Assembly (NCBI RefSeq): GCF_003073045.1
Contig: NC_037599.1
Span: forward strand, 3,286,001 to 3,350,000
Direction of reading: 5' to 3'
DNA length: 64,000 nucleotides
Source: Pomacea canaliculata
Taxonomy: Eukaryota; Mollusca; Gastropoda; Architaenioglossa; Ampullariidae
Below the pieces are notes generated by a model. The model did not search any database, was not told where the DNA came from, and worked only from the letters and a program-made list of their open reading frames with translations. Shown here one piece after another: positions 34,959 through 45,334 of this stretch. The first letter of the stretch is position 1, and each line of letters starts with the position of its first letter. A program made the translations under genes and the position numbers.

Positions 34959-35913
34959 GTATGCAAATAAAAGATACAAGTGACTTGAAATTAATAAAAT
35001 AAGTTTAAGAATACTCAGTGGATTGGTAAGTAAGTGTAATTGAAGAATCAAATGATAAAGATGGCATATTCTGTTGTGGTTTAGTGTGTTTCCTTTTAAA
35101 GGTGTCTTTAGTAAAGATTTAGACACTGTCTCTGTTTTAAATATATTTTTTAAATATTAATGAAAAAGGTTTTTTTAACTTTTCAGTTAATTGCTCAAGA
35201 CATTGACCTGCCAGAATATCAAGGAGAACCAGAAGAAATAGTAAGAGCTAAATGTGCTCTTGCAGCAGAACATATCAAAGGACCAGTGATAGTAGAAGAC
35301 ACAAGTCTTTGTTTCAATGCTCTTGGTGGCATGCCAGGACCATACATCAAATGGTTCCTGCAAAAAGTAGGCCCTTCAGGTATGAAGTCAGACAATGTAA
35401 ATTTTTGTTGTTGCTGCAAATTAGTACATCATGATTAATAATACATATCTTCTTTTTTTAAAACATTTTGATTGTTTTGCTTGCTTGTAAGTGTATGTAT
35501 TTTCTTATGAAAGGTTTTGATGACATGTTTATACATGTTAGTTATTTGTTGGTCTTAATGTTGTGTATCTTAATCTGTTGTTGTTTTGTAGGCTTGCTTT
35601 CAATTAGACCTTTTTGTCTTGTGTTACAGGCTTGCACAAGATGCTGAATGGTTTTGAGGACAAGTCAGCCTATGCCTTGTGTATATTTGGATATTCTAGT
35701 GGAGAGCCGGGTGCACCAGTGCAGCTCTTTTCTGGACGTTGTGATGGGTTAATAGTTTCACCAAGAGGGTCAACAGATTTTGGATGGGATCCATGCTTTC
35801 AACCAAGTGGAATGAAAGAGACTTTTGCAGAGATGCCAAAGGAGATGAAAAACTCTGTATCTCATAGAGGGAAGGCCATGGAATCTCTGAAACAGTTTTT
35901 AATAAAACTTTGA
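34872..35913 (+). CDS. ITPA: Inosine triphosphate pyrophosphatase (ITPase)
   Basis: Three exons (34872-34958, 35187-35379, 35630-35913) encode 187 residues, against 194 in human. The enzyme (HAM1/RdgB family) hydrolyses ITP, dITP and XTP to the monophosphates and keeps deaminated purines out of RNA and DNA in the cytosol. Family landmarks are all present: [10 protein letters not shown] at 9-18 (triphosphate site), D-L-P-E-Y-Q-G-E-P at 36-44, [13 protein letters not shown] at 65-77, [10 protein letters not shown] at 102-111, F-G-W-D-P-C-F-Q-P at 144-152 and S-V-S-H-R at 169-173. The start sits at the usual place, slightly shorter than human. It looks intact and is divergent from HBS1L. Confidence 0.97.
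35187..35379 (+). CDS. ITPA: ITPA exon 2
   Basis: Acceptor CTTTTCAG, phase 0 in and 1 out (TTCAG|GTATGA). It encodes the Y-Q-G-E-P and V-E-D-T active-site segments. Confidence 0.96.
35630..35913 (+). CDS. ITPA: ITPA exon 3
   Basis: Acceptor TGTTACAG, phase 1. It encodes F-G-W-D-P-C-F and S-V-S-H-R and ends L-I-K-L-TGA. Confidence 0.97.
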
Positions 35914-36107
35914 TGGGTGGTATTGAGATCTCAAGAATCATGTGATTTTGCTAGATGGCTTTTTCCTGTTATTTAGTTTCTTTGGAATTCTAACAAATTT
36001 TTTTGCAATTGAAAGCTGGAAATACTCGTCTCAGAATAGTTCATCATGCTGTACATGTAATTGTTTTTTCACAACTTTTGGCGCATGTAAACATATTACT
36101 GTTGGAT

Positions 36108-36113
36108 ATTAAA
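36108..36113 (+). terminator. ATTAAA polyadenylation signal of ITPA
   Basis: Variant signal about 195 bp past the stop codon. A second ATTAAA at about 36149 is also possible. Confidence 0.45.
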
Positions 36114-36149
36114 ATGCACAGTCCTCAAAAGCTGCAGGTGGATTTTTAT

Positions 36150-36690
36150 TAAATGGTTAAATTTAAAATGTTTTGTTCTATGGTCCTTTTTTTTTCTCCA
36201 ATTCACTTCTGTCAGCACATCACACTACTGAAATCTTGTCTGTCTACTCTCCTGCCGGAAACTTTCACTTCTCATCAGACTTGTCTCATTCTGTCCTCCC
36301 TCCCACAAAGACAGTCTCAGACAGACAACAGACAATCTCCCTCTGTGCTGCTAAGCTTTGGAACTCTCTTCCACATCACATTTGCCACTCGAACTCCAAG
36401 GCTACATTCAAACGCTCTCTGAAAACACATCTGTTCACAAAATACTATCCCTGAAGTACTATCTTTAACTCTTGTAAAACTGTTTGCCATGTTAACCATC
36501 AAGTATGGCTCCAACTGTTTACAGTATCCTTCATACTTTCATCCATTGCTTTATGTTCTGTGCCTGTACATATCTTACTGTCCACTATCTGTTCGTTTAT
36601 CATCACTGGTCTGCGCAGCAAGTGCAATCTATTTTGGTCGTGATGTTGCACATTATAAATGCTCATCATCATTATTATTATTATCACGAT
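36150..36690 (+). mobile_element. LINE 3' end (CR1/L2/jockey-like), decayed
   Basis: A plus-strand frame reads A-A-K-L-W-N-S-L-P then F-K-R-S-L-K-T-H-L-F, the characteristic C-terminus of non-LTR polymerases. It is followed by an untranslated tail with GCACATTATAAATGCTCATC and an ATT microsatellite, as such elements end. Confidence 0.8.
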
Positions 36691-36789
36691 ATCTGTGAAT
36701 GTGCATATGTATGTGTGTAAGAGGAGAGGTGGACAAATAAGTGAATGAGAAAGAAATAGTGAATAAGTGAGGGAGATTAGAACTTGATT

Positions 36790-37345
36790 CTAATATACAA
36801 GCTTTTGAGCTGGATCAGTAACATCCAATCCTCCCTGTAAGTTTCTGCCATTAGAAAGCTATGCCTTTCCTTCATTAGCTGCCAGTTTGAGTTTGACTAG
36901 GCTACGGTTGTCTTCATGACCTTTCCCCAGCATTTCTGTCTGAGCTACCTATGCCTTACCACCCGAGTCAGTTTATATGGTCTGCTTCTCTTGCCTTCAT
37001 CTATTTCGTGCATCAGATGGGAGAAATTCCTCCCCCTTCTTATACCCTAGTTTGGAATTCTCTGTCCCTTTCTCTTTGAAATGTGTCCAAGTTCAAATCC
37101 AGCCTCAAAGCCAATCTAATAAATATCTTGCATAATCATACTATTTTGCTCACTCCTTAGTTCTTCATTGTTATCCATACATGCAGTACATGTTTTCCAT
37201 GATGTCATCTATTTAATGAGGTTCTTTTTCTGGATAGTTAACTTTCAACTGCTTTACATTTCTTTGTGAGCATCACATGGAGCTCACATCCATATGGAGA
37301 AATGTGCTTTGCACTTTTAATGATAATTATTAAGTTCTTTTTAGC
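36790..37345 (+). mobile_element. Second LINE 3' end, decayed
   Basis: Degenerate frame with L-V-W-N-S-L ... F-K-S-S-L-K-A-N-L, the same C-terminal signature as the neighbour but a different family, then a tail ending GAGAAATGTGCTTTGCAC and AT-rich sequence. Confidence 0.7.
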
Positions 37346-39327
37346 TATCAGGTAATTGAATATATATGAAATTATAATAGATTTTTTTTTAAATTATGTC
37401 TCGGGGATTGTGGCTGATGAAAACAAGAAGTATGCGTACTTATGCATATGAGTGAGGGAGACAATTTAGGCAAAGACTTTTGAATGCAGGAAGAAGGGAG
37501 AGGTTGAGATCAATAATGCAAAGAGAATGATATGCACAATATATCTTTTATATATTCAGTATGTGTCTCAGAAGCACTTAACAATACTCCTAGTGGATAT
37601 CAGATTCAATCATGGAAAGATCTTGCATGCAGAGACATCCATGCCCTGAGCAGCAATTTTGGAGTTGCTGTCTATTTGCACTATAATCAAAGATGAACGG
37701 TCTACATATTTTTATTTCCAATTTTGAAATGGTTGCTTTACCCATCGTCAAATTTTAGAGGTGAGTAAATAAAATTTTCTTTTATCAGGAAATTTTTTGA
37801 AGAAAATTGATCATAAAATTTTGCAAAATCAATTGTAGAGTTATTTGTGAAAACAATTGTGTTTTAAGATGATAGTTGTATCAAAGAATTCAGCATTACT
37901 GACATTTTAAATCAAATGTACAAATCAAATTCAAGCAAGTGCCAAGTGAGTAAAGCAGTTTTTAGGGATCATAATTGCAATAAATTTAATAATAAGGTGA
38001 TGACAAAAATTAATATTGTTATTCAGCGTAGGTTAATTTGATTGAATATTAATTTATCAAGTAAACAGTGTCAGAAATCAGCAGTCCGTGACATTCTAAC
38101 ACAAAGTAAAATGTTAGCAAGTAACACGGCTGACATGTCTGATGTAGAGCATTGGGGGCTTCTACCTTCAAAAGAAAGGCTGGTTTTAAAATTTTATTGT
38201 GAGCGAATAACTTTACACAATAAATTCAGTAAGTGAACACCATTATGTGCTCATTTTGTGGTCCATTCCATTATTACGAGGTTTGCTATAGAGTATTCCC
38301 TTGGTATCTTAAGATGCCTGTCTTGCAGAGAGTCACAGCAGCAGGTTCCTTTTTGCTTTGGATATGGATGATGAGCCAGATAATCATTAGATGCCACTCC
38401 ATTTCATTTTCTTTTTTTTTTTCCAATAAAGCTATTCACTTTTTACTTCAAAGCTTCTTTGGCAAGTCATCTTCAAAGAGCTCAGCACTGAGACTGTTGT
38501 GCATATCACAGAATCTTCATTCAAATTTTGCTTGAATGCCTTAATTTAAGCTGCTTTTCTAAATGTATCTTTTTTTTGAAGAGGGTCTTCAGCTGGTTAA
38601 TGTCCACTGACATGTAACAGTTATGCAGTTAGTTTTAATGTTTTGGCTCTTAGTTTTATCCACCTTTAGCACAAGTTCAGGCCATACACCAAGCTGAAGA
38701 ATTGCTAGACAGAAAAAGCTGGAACTGAACTGAACTGACTGATGATATATGGCACATCACATCATTAACTGTTATGGGCTAAATGTAGCCAAAAAAAAAA
38801 AAGTTTTTTCCCATTAGATGTAGCTGCACATTCCTGCTGTGAGGTTTCAGTTATCCCAGTCCAAATGATATTACCTGCAGCTCCTGCAGAAATGTATTCA
38901 GCCTTGTACTGGAGCAGGCAACGCAAGAACCTAAGAACATAAACGAATTTTCACATTTTTTTCCAGATTTCCCAGCCACATACCTATAGATACACTAGCT
39001 GCACGTAGAGAGATAGAACCAGATATGTAAGAAAAATAAATACCAGGTTATTTGACTGAAAATATAAGCAAATGAATAATGATAATGAAAACAAATGTAA
39101 AAACCTTGGGTATGTCTGCTTCTTTGTGTATGACATGTTACCCATACACTCTATCTATAATAACTTTCAAATGAGATTAAAAACACCAACAAAAAAAATC
39201 TACATTTGAGAAATAAATGTAACACCCAAAATTCTCTCTTAAAGATTCATTATAGTCACTGTTGGTAATATATGGAAGCTCCAACATGAACACAACTCCC
39301 AAAATAGTTCTTCATTGAACAGCTGGT
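37346..39327. other. Intergenic, nothing recognised
   Basis: AT-rich DNA without a gene, RNA or repeat that I can name; short frames on both strands look random. Confidence 0.5.
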
Positions 39328-39500
39328 GGAAGGAGGAAACGTGGTCAGCCAAAAGAAACATGGTGTAGGGCAGCAGAGACAGGACTAATGTACAAGAAAC
39401 TAATCTGGAACAATGCAACTTGCTGCTGATAAAAAGGGTCTCTAGTGGATGCCTTATGTATCACCAAGGTATAAAGAGGATTAAGTAAAGTAGTAAGTAA
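39328..39500 (+). mobile_element. LINE ORF2 C-terminus (endonuclease-RT type), decayed
   Basis: The frame reads G-R-R-K-R-G-Q-P-K-E-T-W then L-V-D-A-L-C-I-T with stops between. This G-R-P-x-x-T-W ... W-x-x-L-V-x-A-L-C pattern is the usual C-terminal end of one LINE group. A TAAG-rich tail follows. Confidence 0.72.
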
Positions 39501-41174
39501 ATGAGAAATAAATTAAAAGCACGTGTTTATTACTGAAAAAACAGGCGTGTGTGTGAGCTCGCGCACGTGCCTGCAATCATGCATGTGTGCCAAACTATTA
39601 ATACTGAGTGCATATATGTACTTTGTGCCTTCACATACTTTTTATACACAGCAGATTTAAATGCTTTTCCACTGCAGGATGGCAGGTGCACAGCTGAGAC
39701 AAGGAAGACAGATAAAGTGTTGTGGAGAAGGAAAAAAAAAATGAAGACAATCATATCGCCCTTACAATCAAACTACAGCTGACAATCTCAATTACAATCA
39801 ACAGAGGAAAAGTTCATTTGAGTCTTTCATATCCCAGCTAGTGTTACGTATGCTATTATCCGATACTTTTATCACGACAGAAATAGTAGTATTAAACTTT
39901 CGGTAGGGTGTGTTCGAGAGAGTTGAACTGTTGAGTTATGTATAGGTGTGCATAATGCAACAGCTTGGTCTATATATTTATAGTGTTCCCAGGAATGATC
40001 AACATCCGCTGTGCCGTTGATAAACAACCCACAGGAGGTTAAAAGATTATGTATTCATTATATTTCTGATTTGCATCGACTGAACGTTGAAAATAGAAAT
40101 GTCACATCAAAAAAGACGAATTGCACTTAGAGAACCCACGTGACAAACGCAACTGCCAATACTTTCAAACAAATGACGGTTTGATGAAAACACGATGGCC
40201 TCACCGATGGAAAGAACCAACGGAGTTATCAAAGGATGGGTTTGTGGGTTGTTGTTTTTTTTAAGCAAGGGGGTATTTAAGACAAATACAACCACGTTTC
40301 AGACACCACGCGCTTTTCGGAAGACAACTTTATACACAGAACCTGAAAGCACAAAGGCCCTAGAACAGATGCTATTTTGTTGTTTTCAAACAAAGACGAA
40401 GTCCACGAAGGAAGCGTAGTTCCAGCCTTGTAAGTCTGTACAACGAACGGAGCGGGCGTCGGGACAGATTTATGTGTTGGTTTAAGAGAATGAAAGGTGC
40501 CATTCACATGACACTGAATGTCGCGTACGCGAATGTGAGAGGCCAGGTACCTTTTTCTGTTCCTTTGGTCGGCGAGAACAATGTGACATTGTGCATGGGT
40601 GTCTGGTACTCTTGACTAATGCTCCCTTTAAGGCTCACCTGGCGACGCCATACCACCTCGGCGTGTGTGGCAGTCAGACGGGGAAAGTGAGGTGTGTTCG
40701 TGAGGTGTGTTCACTCACAACAGAGTCCGCTAGGCTGTGCTGTAATGTGCTGCGTCTTGAAGTCTTACCCTACCCTATCTCTCATCCGGATCGGTTCCAT
40801 TTGTTGCTGGACAATGACGTCACGACTGACCGGTGCTGCAACAGAGGTAACATCTGATAGAATGTCAGTGGCTTTGGTTTGACTGGCAAGGCAATTGAAA
40901 AAGGCAATAAGGGCAAATCAAAAGGAGAAAATCTCTGCGGTGGCACAAGTTGAGAGAGAACTCCAAATGCGACTTGGCTAAAGTGTCGTATCAGGTAACG
41001 AGCATTTATTTATTTTTAGCACGAGTGTTTGTGCGAATGTGAGGCTCATCGAGGCGCAATGATCGTAATGTGGCGAGTCTGACTTTAAAGCCAAATAACC
41101 TTTGTCCCGCGTAAACGAACACAAAAAGGCAGCGTTGTTGTGACTTGTATTTATTTGTATGATTGTAAAAGCAT
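39501..41174. other. Intergenic, no gene recognised
   Basis: Becomes more GC-rich at 40.1-41.1 kb. A perfect CRE word TGACGTCA lies at 40815-40822. No coding frame with a known domain is visible. Confidence 0.45.
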
Positions 41175-41176
41175 TA

Positions 41177-42067
41177 CAGTGGAACCTCGGTTAACGAACT
41201 TAATCCGTTCTGGAAAGCTGTTCGTTAACCGAAATGTTCGTTATCCGAAACAATTTTTTCCATAAGAAATAAAGGAAGTAGATTTAATTGGTTCCCAGCC
41301 CCTGTTGACTCGCTATTTGAAAGTTACAGGCTGTATATATATATAGGTATTTGTTTTTAATGAGAACAGTTATAATGCAATATAAATGGAGTTAAATAAA
41401 CATAAAACATTAACGAAAGCATTTAAACAGAAAACTTGCCGTTTTGACGGCGTGGTTGGAAACAGGTGTGGGGAGGAAGGGGTGGAATTACTGCTTTGAA
41501 TCCCCTCTCCATGAGCACACGTGACATTATAAAATCGGGGAGACTTCCCTTTTCTGTAGCTTTGAGGTTGAAGAAAAAAACTTGTCCAGTGTCTGCTTCT
41601 TCTGCCTTTTTTTGTAAAACTCTTGGGTAATACGACATCACATATCCGACAGACGCATGCCACCTTCATACTTTGAAATCATTTCCTTTTTCAATTCATT
41701 TGTTGGCCGCTTCCTTGTCATTACCTCACTACTATTAATTGCTCTTAATCTTTTTTGGAGCCATGATTGAGGATTATCTTATTAAAATAAAGCACAACAA
41801 TCACTAAATAAGAAGGATGCGCACAGGTAAGGAACGACTGATCGTAACTGTCTCGAGCGCGAATGATTGCATGCTGGTCGGTCACGTGTGGTTCACGTGG
41901 CTGTTCGTTATCCGAAATTTTGTTCGCTATCGGAGACAAATTTTTAACGAAATTTTTGTTCGTTATCCGAAATTTTGTTCGCTATCCGAGACAAATTTTT
42001 AGCGAAATTTTTGTTCGTTAACCGAAAAATTCGCTATCCGAGGCGTTCGCTAACCGAGGTTCCACTG
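41177..42067 (-). mobile_element. Tigger/pogo-type MITE, complete, 891 bp
   Basis: Ends are inverted copies of CAGTGGAACCTCGGTTA, flanked on both sides by TA (41175-41176 and 42068-42069), the target duplication of Tc1/mariner/pogo elements. On the minus strand the interior keeps scraps of a pogo-type CENP-B-like DNA-binding region (M-A-P-K-K at about 41763, then K-Y-E-G-G-M-R-L-S-D near 41650) broken by stops. Subterminal repeats of about 55 bp lie at 41902-42012. Non-autonomous derivative; the orientation is taken from the transposase scrap. Confidence 0.85.
41902..42012. repeat. Two 55-bp subterminal repeats in the MITE
   Basis: Two consecutive copies starting TTCGTTATCCGAAATTTTG, each with TTCGCTATC and GAGACAAATTTTT. 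They are made of the same TTCG-TAxCCGA words as the terminal repeats and are likely transposase binding sites. Confidence 0.8.
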
Positions 42068-42069
42068 TA

Positions 42070-43439
42070 CTCTGTATGTGTGTGTGAGAGAGAGAGATGG
42101 GTGCTTCATATTACTGTATCGTCTTCGCGTGTGTGTGTTGGAGTAGTGTTTAGGGAGGAAGAACATTTTGCATCATTGTTCTACTGATACTGTAATGAAA
42201 CCCTAAAAAAATCTTTATTGCTAAAGTTGCCAGAACAGGACCAGGTGTGGTGTGACTGTAAATAAAGCAGGTGTTTCACTGTAGCCACAATGCAAGAAGA
42301 AAGAGGAAATAAACTACAATGGCTGCAAATCGTCGCCACCACCAATTGATCTTTTAAAAAATATCCGTAATTCCTCGTCAAAACATCAATATTGACTTGA
42401 TACTAAGAACACCAAACCTTTTTATTTCTCTATGACCTCTCTAAAGATCGACTGGTTACGTACTGCATAAACTATGCTTCCTGGCAGGTGGCATCGACTT
42501 GACTCCTGTCTCCTGTCTCTGACCTTTGGCGCACCACACTCATTGGAGTTCAAGGCTATTCTTTACAAAGATCAACAGGAAAGGAATTGTTAACAATAGA
42601 TACATCTTATAAATAGACCAGAGTGTGGAAATGTGTGTGTGCGAAAGAGAAAGTGGCAGGCGTGCGGCGGTTGAAGCCTAATTAAGTCTACACCTTTTGT
42701 CCGATCCGCAGGAAAGGAGAGGATTCCTCGGTTAGGGCTCCATCATAATCCATATCTGGCAGATCTATGTTTGTCTATAGAATGTTTCTTTTCTCCTTTC
42801 TGAGATATTACCAGTGGTTCTAACAAGACCTCTGCAATCTGATTTTCTTCATAAGGCCGACCTGCAGTAATCACTACTCTGCTGCCATCTCCGCCATCTT
42901 ACCTCGGCCAACGCCGTATGTAAAACAATCCTCTTTAAAGAACGAAGGTTGCAAATAGATAACTGAACATGAAAGACACTGTTTACGAGGTCCAGGAACT
43001 CCCAGATAAGAACCGTGCACACAGCTGAGCACATGTGAGACAACTTGCATGATGTGTTTATTTGCACGGACCACCTGGGTTCCAATAATTGGCGATCAAA
43101 GAGAGGACCGCCAGGAGACCCTTGGATCATCTCTGCAGAGTAACACAATCGTGCAGCGTGATTAAGGCCAAGAACTTGAATACAGGTCTCAAGACGAGTT
43201 GGTACATATTATTAAGAATTCCTCAACTTCGTTCACAAGGGTAGGTGCCACAGAATCCTTACTGCAAGCGGAAGTCACGTGCAGACTGAACAGAAAGGCC
43301 TCACCTGTGTAACCTCATCATGCGCGTTCTCTCTTTGAATACATAACAAACGATCTATCAGCTAAAAAAAAATTTGCTATAAAAATAAAAAAATGATTAG
43401 TTATAAAATCTTGTACCAACCTTCAACTGTATTGGTCTG
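42070..43439. other. Intergenic, nothing recognised
   Basis: Contains short GT/GA simple sequence near 42.1 kb and no recognisable gene. Confidence 0.45.
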
Positions 43440-43935
43440 TTTCCTGAGGCTGTGCACCATTTTGTCTTCTACATCTTCTCGACTCCTACATTTTCGTCTG
43501 TCGATTTAAATCCTCACGACCCTGAGCGTGTTCAACGCTTTCTGCTCTATTTTCCTCGCAACATTCTTCCCGCTGATTTATACTGTGATCTACGTGAGTC
43601 AACAAGTGTGGACTTGATTCTTAGACCTCTGTCTACAATCCTGCCTCCTGCTTTTATTTTCTTCGCTGCCACTGTGTTGATGTGACCGCCATGACAGTCA
43701 TAAGTGAGCCAACAATGAACAACATTACTTTTAGATTACTCCACCACTACTTTTCCACTGACAACTACAAATCATAGCTGCAGCTGGTAGTATAACAGCC
43801 GTAGTCACTCCATGATAACGGCATCCACCTTGAAAACACAATGAACTCTTTGTTTTTAGACCACTAGACTGTGTTTATATTTTAAGCGCATTGAGACTGG
43901 CCATACAAATGTGCTATTATTACTTCTTGCTCTCT
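43440..43935 (+). mobile_element. Probable LINE 3' tail
   Basis: Ends with TTTTAAGCGCATTGAGACTG then CATACAAATGTGCTATTATT, the wording typical of non-LTR 3' ends. The upstream 400 bp are taken as part of it only by proximity. Confidence 0.45.
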
Positions 43936-44903
43936 GACGTAAAAAAAAATCTGCTGACCTCATGCATACGTGTGACGTAATTCTCACATATTCGTTCCTG
44001 CTATAAATAGTATTGTTAATACATGTAAGACGTGCAACTTGCTCGACCTAGACTGAGGTCAGTACACAAACCCTTGTATGTAAAGAAACACATGCAGTGC
44101 ACGGAAGGAGCTTCTGCTAAAAAATTAACCATTGTGCTGCTGTTTTCTCATACGGGATAGCTGCTGGTGGGAGCAGTTCTGCCCATCCATCAGAACTGTG
44201 TATCACTTCTCTACTGAAAATAGAACAAAAAATGTCGGATCTGCCTCTTGACTGACGACGAGGAAACCTTTTCTCTTCGCAAGTGATTGTGAGACAGTTG
44301 TTCATTGTAAAGAGCACCAGGGTTTAAATATAATATTCCACGTAATTCAAGCCGTTTTATTGCACTTTTAAGAAAACTGAAAGCAGTTAATGTAGTTCAT
44401 GTAGTTGGTGATCGGGGCCATCATTTCACTAAAAATGAACGAGTCATTCCTTCCATTTTTTAACTTTATCTTCATTCTTTTCTCTGTCAGCAGTGGGCAT
44501 GAATAATCTCAAGATTATCGCAGGTCAACAAATTGTATTTAACAATTTTTATTATTGTAAAAAAAAAAGGCTTAACAAAGAAACTGCCAGTTGAGTCATA
44601 GACTGAAAAGGTGATTTTCGGAACTTAAGAAAATGAAAGAACTTAACTAGTCGCTACTTAAAAGCAATCTCTAATTGCAAGACTTTTCTTCATTGTAATT
44701 TGCGTAAATGTATCGGTTTCGAATGGACAAACTAAGCATCCTTCACCAGTCTTCCATATGTCGTCATCCTTAGTATTTTGACCGAGTCTGGCTTGATATT
44801 TTTGCTGAGAGAAATTACACGAGCTGTATCACTGAATATGTCGGTGCTGCTAACAATGGAAAGCTTTTTCACGATGCAGGAAATTGGTTCACTCAGTCAA
44901 TAA
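43936..44903. other. Intergenic / possible promoter of the 45-kb gene
   Basis: No feature recognised. An in-frame stop at 44901-44903 limits the upstream extension of the next gene. Confidence 0.4.
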
Positions 44904-44981
44904 TTAGGAGGTTGGGCAAAGCTCCCTGCCTGGCGAGAAACGAAAGACATTTTTCCAAGAGCTTGGCCAAGCAGTGAAGAC

Positions 44982-45334
44982 ATGCAGAAAGTGAAGGGCC
45001 AAGGGTCGAGAGCAACCAATTTTTGTATCCGTATTCCCCCTGAGCTGTGTGGAGAAGGAAACGTCAACATCTCGTTTCTACCTTCAAGAAACATTCGAAG
45101 ATCAGCAGGTGTCTACCCTATGCCTCAACCACTAGTCAAGAAGCAGCCGTGGACATGCCAGAAGAAATACTCTAAAGCACAATCTTCTTTGGACGTCAAG
45201 AAACTCTCGTCCACAGGTCAGACGAAAGAGTCGCCGCCTTCCGGCTGCAATCAGCCAGGTCTTCATGGTAATCCCAGGAGACTGAAATACGCTCGGTGGA
45301 TGTCGTGGGAAGAAGGTGGTGGTGCATCGGGGAT
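44982..45334 (+). CDS. Unrecognised gene, exon 1
   Basis: First ATG at 44982. 117 codons plus two bases, ending at GTAAGT. Confidence 0.5.

Noticed and set aside
41370-41669. Minus-strand 99-codon host gene
   Set aside because: Lies wholly inside the Tigger-type MITE and overlaps the broken transposase scrap.
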